Source: DATFVA01 sp963800255
GTDB lineage: Bacteria > Bacteroidota > Ignavibacteria > Ignavibacteriales > Ignavibacteriaceae
NCBI GenBank assembly: GCA_963800255.1
Contig: CAWDAK010000008.1
Location: 372,001-436,000 of the forward strand
Reading direction: 5' to 3'
DNA length: 64,000 nt
The translations under genes were made by a program, and so were the position numbers. Shown here in pieces: positions 38,066 through 46,780 of this stretch. Under the pieces are notes generated by a model. It searched no databases. It saw nothing but the letters and a program-made list of their open reading frames with translations, and was not told the origin of the DNA. How positions within the stretch are numbered: the first letter of the stretch is position 1; the number at the start of each line of letters is the position of its first letter.

Positions 38066-38094
38066 AATCTACAACTTTAAAATATTTATGTCAA
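38066..38094 (-). promoter_or_regulatory. Sigma-70-like promoter of the LacI regulator gene
   Basis: In minus sense TTGACA (38094-38089) is followed after exactly 17 bases by TAGATT (38071-38066). The -35 is perfect and the -10 matches four of six positions. The operator lies directly downstream. Bacteroidota-type organisms often use another consensus, so this is a moderate call. Confidence 0.5.
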
Positions 38095-38125
38095 GTTTAC
38101 CCTCCGGGAAGCGTAAAATATTAAA

Positions 38126-40298
38126 TTACGGCGTGTAAAAACGAAGGTGCGATCCCGATACTAAAGAAGAATGACTGATTTTAGAATCCAATATCTCCTT
38201 ATTGTTAATAAAGGATTGTCCTGCCCTCGGGGTATCTTTAAGCTTTTCGATTACAATATTTTGGCCGTGGTAATAGCGATCAGAAAGTCTAATCTCACAT
38301 TTTCTGAATAGAGGAATACCGGTAAGATATTCATCAGAAGCAGGACAAACAGGATAAAAACCCAATGCTGAAAATAGATACCAGGCAGAAATTGCACCAC
38401 AGTCGTCATTACCGGGCAGACCACCAGGCCCAGTATTAAAGCTGCTTTTCATTATTGACGATATTATTTCCCTGGTTTTCTTTTCCTTCCCCGGTATGTA
38501 ATTAAAGAGGTAAGGATAGAACATTTCGGGTTCATTATTCAGGCTGAAGTAGTCGTGTTCAAAATAGTAATCAAGTTTTTTATAGAACTCTGAGCTCCCG
38601 CCGTACAGATCAATCATACCTTCAACATCAAAAGGTATATAAAATGCGTAATCCCGGGCATTTCCCTCAACGTAGCCTGGTCCTCCTGATCCCCCCCAGT
38701 CACCCGAACCTTCTGTGCCGGTGGAATCAAAAGGAACAATGAAGTTTCCTTTTTTTGACCTTGGACGAAAAAACCGGGTGCTGTCATCAAAGAGATTTTT
38801 ATAAAAAGATGACCTTTTAAAAAATAATTCAGAATATTCAGGTTTATTAAGAGCCTCAGAAAATTGTGCAATGGAATAATCTGAGAAGCAGTATTCAAGA
38901 GTTGTGGAGACGGGCCCCCAAACCCACCAATCGTCATTCCAGTTTTGTTCAAAAGGGATATAACCGTACTGTAATTGCTCATGATAGCCTGCTCTTACCG
39001 GGGGAGCTTTTTCTTCTTTGTTCAGGATTGCAGGTTTTAACATAACAGATAATGCTGACTCAGCATCAAAATCCCTTATGCCCTTTATATAAGTATCAGC
39101 AATAACAATATCTGCAGGAGCACCCACCATCATATATGTCTCGTTTCCTGTAAGTTCCCATTTAGGGAGATAGCCATTCTCTTCCGCCATATCGATCATT
39201 GTTTTTACAATTTCAGATTCTCTTTCCGGGTAAACCAGGGTTAAGAAAGGGTGAAGAGTTCTGTAGGTATCCCACAACGAAAATACTGAATACCGGTTCC
39301 TGTGTTTATAATTACCAATTCCCCCTCTGCCCATCAGCGGATAATCGCCGTTAACATCGCTTATAATATTCGGATGAATGAGGGCATGGTATAAGGCAGT
39401 ATAAAATATTACTTTATTGCTGTCGTTTGAGTCCTCTACTTTGATTCTTGACAGTTCGTTTTCCCAGGATGCCTCGGCTTCATTCCTTACTTCATTGAAA
39501 TTTTTGCTTTTAACCTCAGACTCAAGGTTCAGGCGGGCATTCGAAGTACTGACGTATGAGATTCCTGTCTTAAGAAGGAGTTCTTCTCCTTTGCTGAGGT
39601 AATAGGTTAGCCAGATGCCGAGGGAAGAGTCAACCGCTGCATTTTTATTGCCGCTCGTAATGTTCCCGTCAAGCCAGGTTCCTTCAGCGAGGGCAGGTTT
39701 ATCAATTATGGAATAGAAAAAGGTATTCTGCCTGTTTTCCTCACCGCAGAAACCTCCGCTGATATTAAATCCCTGCATTTCAGTCGGAGAAATGATATTT
39801 ACCCCGCCTCCGCCAGTAATAGCGAGACTAGTGCCCGCATCAAGGAGAAGATTGACTTTCTGATCCCTGTCAGATATGATTTTAATAAGGCCGCAATGCA
39901 GAGAGGCAGTACACTCCAGGGTTACCCTGAGCTGAATCCAGATGTACCGAGTAATAACCGGAGGAAGCCTTTTCATCGGAGTAAGTCTGTCTATATTCAT
40001 CAGGGACAGTTTTTATATCACCTGCATTGACTGTCACTATTAAGCTTCCCAGATCTGCACAGCCTGTCCCGCTCAGATGAGTGTGTCCCACTCCGTAAAA
40101 GAACTTTTCAGAATAACGATAGCCGGAGGGAGAGCCAGGGCTGTTATGCGGACTAACAGAGACCATCCCCCAGGGAATGACTGCACCCGGGAAAGCATTT
40201 CCCCCATTCGAAGTACCGATAAAAGGATTTACATAGGCAATATTTTGTGCAGACGCAAATTGGGCAATAAGAAGGAGGATGAGTAGAGATTTGATCAT
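38126..40298 (-). pseudogene. GH92 alpha-mannosidase-like, exported, frameshifted
   Basis: Preferred start 40298 (MIKSLLILLLIAQFASAQ, clean signal peptide); a start at 40328 is also open. First frame: VNPFIGTSNGGNAFPGAVIPWGMVSVSPHN and YGVGHTHLSGTGCADLGSL, the N-terminal GH92 signature. Second frame to 38126: VTLECTASLHCGLIKI onward, SVFSLWDTYRTLHPFLTLVYPE and the hallmark GNDDCGAISAWYLFSALGFYPVCP. The two join as DSAQVTLEC if one base is removed from the CCC run at 39924-39926 (GGG in minus sense). GH92 enzymes are exo-acting, calcium-dependent, inverting mannosidases; the product would act in the periplasm or at the surface. It points to mannose-containing glycans as a substrate of this locus. 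Confidence 0.85.
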
Positions 40299-41040
40299 AA
40301 TAAATTTCTCTGAATAAAATATTCTCAAAAATAGTGATCCTTATAGAATATAACACAGTCGGCGGTAATTCAGTTAGAAGTGTTTGTCTTTTCTGCGGGA
40401 AGTCCGGAGAAAATTAAAGTACCGGAAGAAAGACCCCCACCTGTTTCCTTGAATGGCAGGATGAGGGACCTAAAAAGAACTTGAAGCGTATGTGAAGCGT
40501 ATGTGGAGCGTATGTGAAGCGTATGTGAAGCGTATATGGAGCGTATCTGGAGCGTATATTAAAGCCAGGTGACAAGTAGGTTACCGGTAAATAAAACGGC
40601 TATGGAACCTTATTTCAAAGCAATATGTGGGGATGAAAAGGGATATAGTGAGACTTCCTGTATGGGTCGGGTTTTGGCGCAAGGAGTCCAATAATTCAAC
40701 AAATACTTACGTAAGCGGTTACCTATATAATTCCAAGCAACCTGGGTATGAAAGGAGCGATAGTGATGTATAAACTAAACCCCCATGAACCTTCCTTTTA
40801 AGGTTTAGGCAGGTTGCCCTAATTATGCTGGAGTAATTGCTGCGAGCAAAATAAGGTGCGGCAACTGTCAGGAATCCGGGCTACTGTCAGGGATCCTGTA
40901 AATGTAATTCGATATTAAAAGCAAGAAGAAAAAGGGGAGGAGAAAATTACATTAAAGAAATCCAGAAATTGGATCCTACCGTAACAAATATGAAAAAATA
41001 AGTTGCTGACATATTTTCTTTTTTAAAATAATTCCGTAAT
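40299..41040. other. Spacer between the minus-strand sugar region and the plus-strand receptor unit
   Basis: No gene of convincing length is seen in these 740 bases. It separates divergently read units, so promoters for both should lie here, but none matches a consensus well. The tandem 11-bp repeat at 40483-40559 is its only clear structure. Confidence 0.5.
40483..40559. repeat. Seven tandem copies of an 11-bp repeat
   Basis: Seven units in a row fit GRAGCGTATNT (first unit GAAGCGTATGT at 40483, last GGAGCGTATAT ending 40559). Units differ only at position 2 (A or G) and position 10 (G, A or C). The 11-bp period is close to one helical turn and is not a multiple of three, so it is not coding. 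Confidence 0.9.
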
Positions 41041-41592
41041 ATGCTTTTCAATCACTCAACAATTATTTTCGACTTGAAGAAATTCTTTACATCATTCATT
41101 CTTCTTTTATTCCTGTTTAACATTTTCGGGTTTTATATTCCGTATCTCGTTAAACGAACCGTCATCCGGTCTGAAATGAACCGCTTGCTCGAAGAATCAC
41201 TCCCTGGTAACCTTATAGTAAAACTTTCCTTTGATTTGAATGCAGAGAAAGATTCACCGGCCTGGGTGAGAGAAGGCAAAGAATTTCGATATAATGATGA
41301 AATGTACGACGTATTGAAAAGTGAAATCCACAATGGCAAAGTAACTTATTACTGTGTGAGGGACAGGGATGAAAAAGAACTTGAATCCTCCTTTGAAAAG
41401 CTTCTGAAAAAGAACCAGGACAATGAAGGAAAATCCAGGAATATGGCTCAGAAGGAACTAAGTAAGTATTTCCCTGTGGCTAAGATAGTAATCCCATCCG
41501 TTCAGAAAGCTAATAATTTTAATATCTGCGTTATCAGTTTTTATAAAAGTCTAAATAAAGAAATACTCTCTCCTCCCCCCGAAGTCTCCTGA
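41041..41592 (+). CDS. Membrane-anchored protein of unknown function upstream of TonB receptors
   Basis: 183 residues. One hydrophobic segment (FFTSFILLLFLFNIFGFYIPYLV, about 15-37) is followed by a polar domain rich in Lys and Glu, and the chain ends SPPPEVS. Small proteins with a single N-terminal membrane segment and a proline-rich PPPE end are often found next to TonB receptors in this lineage, but I do not know a function. It is 185 bases upstream of the first of two receptor genes on the same strand. The start at 41041 follows an AT-rich stretch without a clear ribosome binding site. Confidence 0.7.
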   Translation: MLFNHSTIIFDLKKFFTSFILLLFLFNIFGFYIPYLVKRTVIRSEMNRLLEESLPGNLIVKLSFDLNAEKDSPAWVREGKEFRYNDEMYDVLKSEIHNGKVTYYCVRDRDEKELESSFEKLLKKNQDNEGKSRNMAQKELSKYFPVAKIVIPSVQKANNFNICVISFYKSLNKEILSPPPEVS

Positions 41593-41777
41593 TTCTTTCC
41601 AGATTTATTAATCACAGGTTATACATAAGAAAAAAATGACGGGAAATCTTTCTTCGGAAAGTAATTGATCCGTTTTATCTGATAAGGCGGGATGCTATTG
41701 TCCTTACCCGGCGTATGTATAGCCCTTCTACAGTTTTACAATAACTAATAATGAACTTTTAAGAAAGGATTCTGAAT

Positions 41778-44129
41778 ATGAAGAATTACTTGTCAATATT
41801 CTTCTTCATCATTTTATTTGCTGTTACACAAATAACAGCACAGGTTACTATTACGGGAATTGTGGTTGACAAGCAGTCGCTTGATCCAATAGCAGGAGCC
41901 ACATTAGCTATTGAAGGATCATCTTTAACTGCAACCACCAATGATTTCGGAAGATTTAAATTCAACACTTCTTCAAATAAGTTTACATTAACCATCAGGC
42001 GTATAGGTTACCTAACTAAAGAAGTTTCGGTTACGGATGCCTCGAAACCTCTATATGTTCAACTCTCTCCTTCACCTATTGAACTTTCAGGCGTACAGGT
42101 AATTGGCAGTAACCAGATCTTAAGACCGCAGGCTGTAGGTATTTTGACAACGAAAGATCTGCAGCGCGCCAGCGGACTTTCACTTGAAAATTCCATCAAC
42201 ATGGTGCCGGGCGTTTTTATGCAGTCCCGTACACCATGGGGAGGAGCCCGGATAACAATCCGCGGTTATTATCCCAGCACAAGCAGGAATAGTCCTAACA
42301 GCAACGGTTTGGGTTACCAGGTATTTCTGAATAATATTCCCATTACTGATGCCACTGGTTCTACAGTGCTGGATGATATTGATTTCGCATCCCTCGGAAA
42401 TGTTGAAGTTATCAAAGGTCCCTCTTCAAGTATTTACGGAAGCTTTATCGGTGGAACTGTTTTACTGACTTCAACAAGGCCGGCTCCTGATGAAACCAGC
42501 GTCCATCAGCAGACTATTGGAGGAAGCAATGGATTATTCAGGTCAACCACATCTGTACAGGGTGCGGGAGTTAATTCAGATTTTACGGTTAACTATGGTC
42601 ATCAGACATACAAATCATTCCGGCCTCACAGTGCCTCCTGGAAGGATTTTGTGAGGGCTAATGCAGATTTCCAGGCAGGCAGCAGCCAGACGATTTCAAC
42701 TTATTTTGCTTACAACAAATCTTATGAAGAGCTGGCCGGCGAAATTGATAGTGCCGAGTTCTACGACAGGCAGCCGATAAGCAATGAAGCTTATCTTGAA
42801 AACGATTCACATATTAAAGTAAAGAGCTTCCGTATGGGAGTAACTGATTTCTACCGCTTTAATGAACAGATAAGTAACCAGACTACTTTGTTCGGATCAG
42901 GAAGAACTTCAAATCAACCTTTTGCACATGGATTTACTGATGTTACACAATATAATTATGGGGCAAGAACTGCATTCAATTTTGTTACACAGGGTGAGGA
43001 TATTGGAGTTAACGGTACGATAGGAGGAATGATTCAGGAATCCAATTTAACAAGCAACGGTGTATTTGTGGTTCCCCTTCCAACACCTCCACGTCCCCAG
43101 AGACCAAGTGCATCAGAAAACTATGCGTTGAATTATTATCTGTTTACAGAATGGAACTTTGCTTTACCCATGGATTTTAACATCACAGCGGGTGCAAGTT
43201 TGAATAAGAATGAATTTGGTATAATGAATATGCTTAAGAATAATCAGCTGAACGATACCACGAGTTTAACAGTAAAAGCTTTTGAGCCCGCGTTTACTCC
43301 AAGGATCGCTTTTTCAAAAGTGTTTAATGAAGAAGCATCAGTTTATGTAAGTGTAAGTACAGGGTATACTCCCCCGCTGCTTGGTGACGCAACTGCAAAT
43401 GATGGTACAGTGAACACCAACCTGAAACCCGAAAAAGCAGTTCAGTATGAAATTGGAAGCAAGGGAAACCTGTTTGACGGCAAACTTGCGTACCAGGTGG
43501 CGTTATTCGATCTTGAAAATACTAATAAGCTGGTACAGGAGACGTCTAACTCAGTCACTTTCACCACAAATGCAGGCAAGCAGCAGAACAGAGGTGCAGA
43601 AGTCTCTTTGAGTTATATGATTCTTAATGATCCAACAGAAGTTGTTTCTATGCTGCGTCCATGGGCTTCTTATACGTATTCAGATTTCAAGTATAAGGAA
43701 TTCAAAAGTGATAACAATAATGCTGCAGGTACAGTTGATTTCTCAGGCAACAAGGTTGCCCGCGTTCCTGATAATATGATAAATGCCGGGGTAGATCTCG
43801 GGACAAATTTCGGATTATACTTCTACGGCACCTACCAGTATGTTGATAAGGCACCGGTGACCTTTGATAACAGTACATATGTGAAATCCTATAGTCTGGT
43901 TAATGCAAAGATCGGCTACCAGAGAATGCTGGGTGAGCATTTCACGTTTGACCTTTCGGTAGGAGGAGATAACCTGACAAATAGCACCTATTATTCATTC
44001 CTGTTTACCGGACCGGATATAACAGGACTTGCTCTGCCTAAAGACGGAGGGCATGGCGACGGTTATATAATACCGGCACCGTATAAAGCAGCTTATTACG
44101 GAAATCTTTCTCTGTCTTATACATTCTAA
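41778..44129 (+). CDS. TonB-dependent receptor
   Basis: 783 residues. Signal peptide MKNYLSIFFFIILFAVTQITAQ, then a CarboxypepD_reg-like domain (VTITGIVVDKQSLDPIAGATL to about 95), the plug (TKDLQRASGLSLENSINMVPGVFMQ, ARITIRGYY, VFLNNIPITDATG, LGNVEVIKGPSSSIYGS) and a barrel ending YYGNLSLSYTF. The layout is that of siderophore/metal-chelate type receptors rather than SusC. It shares sequence with the following receptor, for instance in the NLKPEKAVQYEIGSKGNLFDGK section, so the two arose by tandem duplication. GAAAGGA, 9 bases before the ATG, can serve as ribosome binding site. Ligand unknown. Confidence 0.92.
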   Translation: MKNYLSIFFFIILFAVTQITAQVTITGIVVDKQSLDPIAGATLAIEGSSLTATTNDFGRFKFNTSSNKFTLTIRRIGYLTKEVSVTDASKPLYVQLSPSPIELSGVQVIGSNQILRPQAVGILTTKDLQRASGLSLENSINMVPGVFMQSRTPWGGARITIRGYYPSTSRNSPNSNGLGYQVFLNNIPITDATGSTVLDDIDFASLGNVEVIKGPSSSIYGSFIGGTVLLTSTRPAPDETSVHQQTIGGSNGLFRSTTSVQGAGVNSDFTVNYGHQTYKSFRPHSASWKDFVRANADFQAGSSQTISTYFAYNKSYEELAGEIDSAEFYDRQPISNEAYLENDSHIKVKSFRMGVTDFYRFNEQISNQTTLFGSGRTSNQPFAHGFTDVTQYNYGARTAFNFVTQGEDIGVNGTIGGMIQESNLTSNGVFVVPLPTPPRPQRPSASENYALNYYLFTEWNFALPMDFNITAGASLNKNEFGIMNMLKNNQLNDTTSLTVKAFEPAFTPRIAFSKVFNEEASVYVSVSTGYTPPLLGDATANDGTVNTNLKPEKAVQYEIGSKGNLFDGKLAYQVALFDLENTNKLVQETSNSVTFTTNAGKQQNRGAEVSLSYMILNDPTEVVSMLRPWASYTYSDFKYKEFKSDNNNAAGTVDFSGNKVARVPDNMINAGVDLGTNFGLYFYGTYQYVDKAPVTFDNSTYVKSYSLVNAKIGYQRMLGEHFTFDLSVGGDNLTNSTYYSFLFTGPDITGLALPKDGGHGDGYIIPAPYKAAYYGNLSLSYTF

Positions 44130-44134
44130 ATTGC

Positions 44135-44164
44135 GGGGATGGGAAGTGGGGGAGGTTTTGGGGG
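44135..44164 (+). other. Potential G-quadruplex
   Basis: Four G runs (GGGG, GGG, GGGGG, GGGGG) with loops of 2, 4 and 7 bases meet the usual quadruplex rule. It lies just after the stop of the first receptor on the transcribed sense. A near copy at 44295-44324 has one longer loop. Confidence 0.55.
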
Positions 44165-44172
44165 TGGCGTTA

Positions 44173-44409
44173 CGAGGCTACTGATGTTTCGCCGCGATGC
44201 GGCTAGGGATGGTATTGCGAGGCTACTAGCGTTTCGCCGCGATGCGGCTATAGCGGCAATAGGAATCGATTGACGTTATGCGGGTATTGCGGTGATGGGA
44301 AGCGGGGGAGGTTTTTTTGGGGGTGGCGTTGCGAGGCTACTGATGTTTCGCCGCGATGCGGCTAGGGGTGACAATACGAGGCTATTAATATTTCGCCGTT
44401 ATGCGGCCA
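44173..44409 (+). repeat. Four copies of a 33-bp hairpin repeat inside a 159-bp duplication
   Basis: Copies start at 44173, 44218, 44332 and 44377, each beginning CGAGGCTA and containing TTTCGCCG and ATGCGGC. GCCGC-GAT-GCGGC forms a small hairpin in three copies. Spacing is 45 bases within each pair and 159 between pairs, and each pair is preceded by the G-rich element, so the whole block is a duplicated composite unit. The last copy ends 13 bases before the next ATG. Confidence 0.85.
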
Positions 44410-44422
44410 GGAGCTTTTATAA

Positions 44423-46708
44423 ATGAAAATTATTTTTATACTGATAGTCATTGCTTCTGCATTCACTTTTATGAATGCACAGACAATAAAAGTTGTCGAT
44501 CAAAAAGAAAATTTCCCTTTAAACTATGTGGTAATAACAGGCGACAATCCGCAAACGAGCGCCATTACAAATTCAAAAGGTGAAGCACCATTCTTTCCTT
44601 TTAAGAATTCATCTTCATTAACCTTTCAGCTTACAGGGTATGAAAAACTTACAGTCTCCCTTGATTCCCTGCAGCGGGAAGATTTCAAAATTGGTCTGAG
44701 CAAAAAGAACTATACTCTTGGTGAAGTCCTAGTTCTTGGAAGAAACCCTAATGCTGAAGTTTCCAAAACAATCGGGAAGGTTGACGTACTCGGATTTAAT
44801 TATATACGCAGAACCAACGATATGTATCTCGATAGAATTATTAACCTCGTTCCCGGGGTAAAAATGGAAACACGAAGTTCCACATCTCAATCTCACATAC
44901 TTATTAGGGGAGTCGGCGGAAAGTCACGATTCGGAATCAGGGATGTTAAGGTATATTACGACGGAATACCGCTTACAGATGCTGACGGAACTACCAGCAT
45001 TGATAATATTGATTTCACAAGCCTGGGAAAGATTGAAGTTATTAAAGGCTCTTCATCAGGTATTTATGGAAGTCCAATCGGAGGCACAGTTAATCTTTTC
45101 ACAAAAAGAGCCCATTACCAGGAAAAAGATCTTAACGAGATAATCACCGCAGGGTCTGACGGTCTTTTGAGATCAACCTTTAATTTCAGGGCAGGTACGG
45201 ACAAACTGAACTTCTTTACCAATTACAGCTACCAGAATTATGACGGCTACAGGGAACATTCACACTCAAAGAAACAGCTTTTTACCTTCGGAGGTGATTT
45301 TTTTGTGAGTGAATCGCAAACGCTTTCTTTCCTTGCGAACTATGCCTATATAAACGATGAATTCCCGGGAGAGCTTGACAGCATTGATTTTATTAATCGC
45401 CCTGAAACGGCTAACCAGGCATATATCGATAAAAATATCGGGCTTCACAGCAAATCATTTCTTCTCGGGGTCACAAACATTTTTAAGATCACTGAATCCT
45501 TCGAAAATACAACGAGTATTCTTATGGGACATACGTTCAATGAATCACCCATCGAACCTTTTTATAACAGGAACGATATGGATAAACAGGGAGCAAGGAC
45601 CCTGTTTTCGTATAATACTTCTCTTGGTGATTATAAAACCACGTTTGCTTTCGGTGGTGAGGTTATACGCAACTTCAATGTTGAAAGACATTATGCAATA
45701 TCCCCAGACGGTGTACCCGGTATGATAATTTTAGACAGGGAACTTGACTTGAAACATTTTAACCTGTTCCTGCAGGGAACAATAAACTTCGGAGCCTCCA
45801 CGGTTCTTACTGCCAGCAGCGGATTAAGTACGGCAGAGTACAACGTACGAGATAACCTAAGGACAGATAGTATAGACTTCTCTCTTTCGAGAGAGATGAA
45901 GGCAGCTTTAAGTCCCGGTGTACTACTCAGACACTATCTTTCAGAAAAGATCAGTTTATATGCCCAGATTAACACTGGCTTTTCACCTCCGACGGTTTCA
46001 GAAATATCATTGAGCAACGGAAGCGTTAATGCTGATCTGAAGCCTGAAAGAAGTCTGAATTATGAAGCAGGGTCAGACGGAGATTTATTTGATGATCAGG
46101 TGCATTATGAATTAAGTCTGTTTTACCTTAACCTGTTTGATTCCTTTATTCCGCAGACTGATCAAAGCGGATTCACCAGGTTTGTAAACGCCGGCAAGTC
46201 AACTAACAAGGGTGCCGAAGTGCTGTTGTCCTATAAACTGCTTGAAGACAGAAAAGGTTTGGTCAGCCTTATCCGCCCGTTTATTACTTATTCATACAAC
46301 GATTTTAGGTTCAAGGAGTATACACTTAACGGCACTGACTATTCAGGGAATGATTTACCGGGTATACCGCACAGTCTCTTTAATGCGGGACTGGATGTCA
46401 CTTCATCAACAGGGTTATATCTTTATCTAACTTATGATTATACAGGTGAAAGGCCTCTGAAGGATGACAATACGGCTTATATGGCAGCTTACTATGTACT
46501 TGATGCTAAGATTGGATTCAGAAGGCGCCTGGCAGATGTTTTTACATTACAGGTATATGCTGGTGTTAATAATCCCACAGGAGAAAGCTATTCACCGATT
46601 ATAGCTGTTAACCAGAGATCGAGGTCGGAAAGAGGATTGCCTGTCTATTTTAATCCGGCACCTAAGGCAAACTATTATGGAGCCATCAACTTTGAATATC
46701 ATTTCTGA
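44423..46708 (+). CDS. TonB-dependent receptor, paralog of the preceding one
   Basis: 761 residues. Signal peptide MKIIFILIVIASAFTFMNAQ, a degenerate regulatory-like domain, then plug (MYLDRIINLVPGVKME, HILIRGVGGKSRFG, VYYDGIPLTDADGTTSIDNIDFTSLGKIEVIKGSSSGIYGS) and barrel ending YYGAINFEYHF. It is about as long as its upstream paralog and aligns along the whole chain. It is preceded by the repeat block, so its expression relative to the first receptor may be tuned there. GGAGC at 44410-44414 is a possible ribosome binding site. Ligand unknown. Confidence 0.92.
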   Translation: MKIIFILIVIASAFTFMNAQTIKVVDQKENFPLNYVVITGDNPQTSAITNSKGEAPFFPFKNSSSLTFQLTGYEKLTVSLDSLQREDFKIGLSKKNYTLGEVLVLGRNPNAEVSKTIGKVDVLGFNYIRRTNDMYLDRIINLVPGVKMETRSSTSQSHILIRGVGGKSRFGIRDVKVYYDGIPLTDADGTTSIDNIDFTSLGKIEVIKGSSSGIYGSPIGGTVNLFTKRAHYQEKDLNEIITAGSDGLLRSTFNFRAGTDKLNFFTNYSYQNYDGYREHSHSKKQLFTFGGDFFVSESQTLSFLANYAYINDEFPGELDSIDFINRPETANQAYIDKNIGLHSKSFLLGVTNIFKITESFENTTSILMGHTFNESPIEPFYNRNDMDKQGARTLFSYNTSLGDYKTTFAFGGEVIRNFNVERHYAISPDGVPGMIILDRELDLKHFNLFLQGTINFGASTVLTASSGLSTAEYNVRDNLRTDSIDFSLSREMKAALSPGVLLRHYLSEKISLYAQINTGFSPPTVSEISLSNGSVNADLKPERSLNYEAGSDGDLFDDQVHYELSLFYLNLFDSFIPQTDQSGFTRFVNAGKSTNKGAEVLLSYKLLEDRKGLVSLIRPFITYSYNDFRFKEYTLNGTDYSGNDLPGIPHSLFNAGLDVTSSTGLYLYLTYDYTGERPLKDDNTAYMAAYYVLDAKIGFRRRLADVFTLQVYAGVNNPTGESYSPIIAVNQRSRSERGLPVYFNPAPKANYYGAINFEYHF

Positions 46709-46731
46709 GATACTTTTCGCTCCACATAAAT

Positions 46732-46771
46732 CCGGGCGGGTTTGAGAACTAATGCCTCCTCTCCCGCCCGG
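46732..46771. terminator. Bidirectional terminator between convergent genes
   Basis: CCGGGCGGG (46732-46740) and CCCGCCCGG (46763-46771) form a perfect 9-bp GC-rich stem with a 22-base loop, followed by CATTTTAATTT on the plus side. It lies between two convergent genes. Confidence 0.75.
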
Positions 46772-46780
46772 CATTTTAAT

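Noticed and set aside
40483..40559. 11-bp repeats as a CRISPR array
   Set aside because: Units are contiguous with no spacers, far too short, and no cas genes are present.
40840..40900. Possible cobalamin riboswitch before the TonB receptors
   Set aside because: Only short scattered matches such as GGCAACTGTC; the conserved core elements are not in the right order.
44295..44324. Second G-rich block as a canonical G-quadruplex
   Set aside because: It has only three good G runs before a 10-base loop, so it does not meet the usual rule, though it is a copy of the first block.
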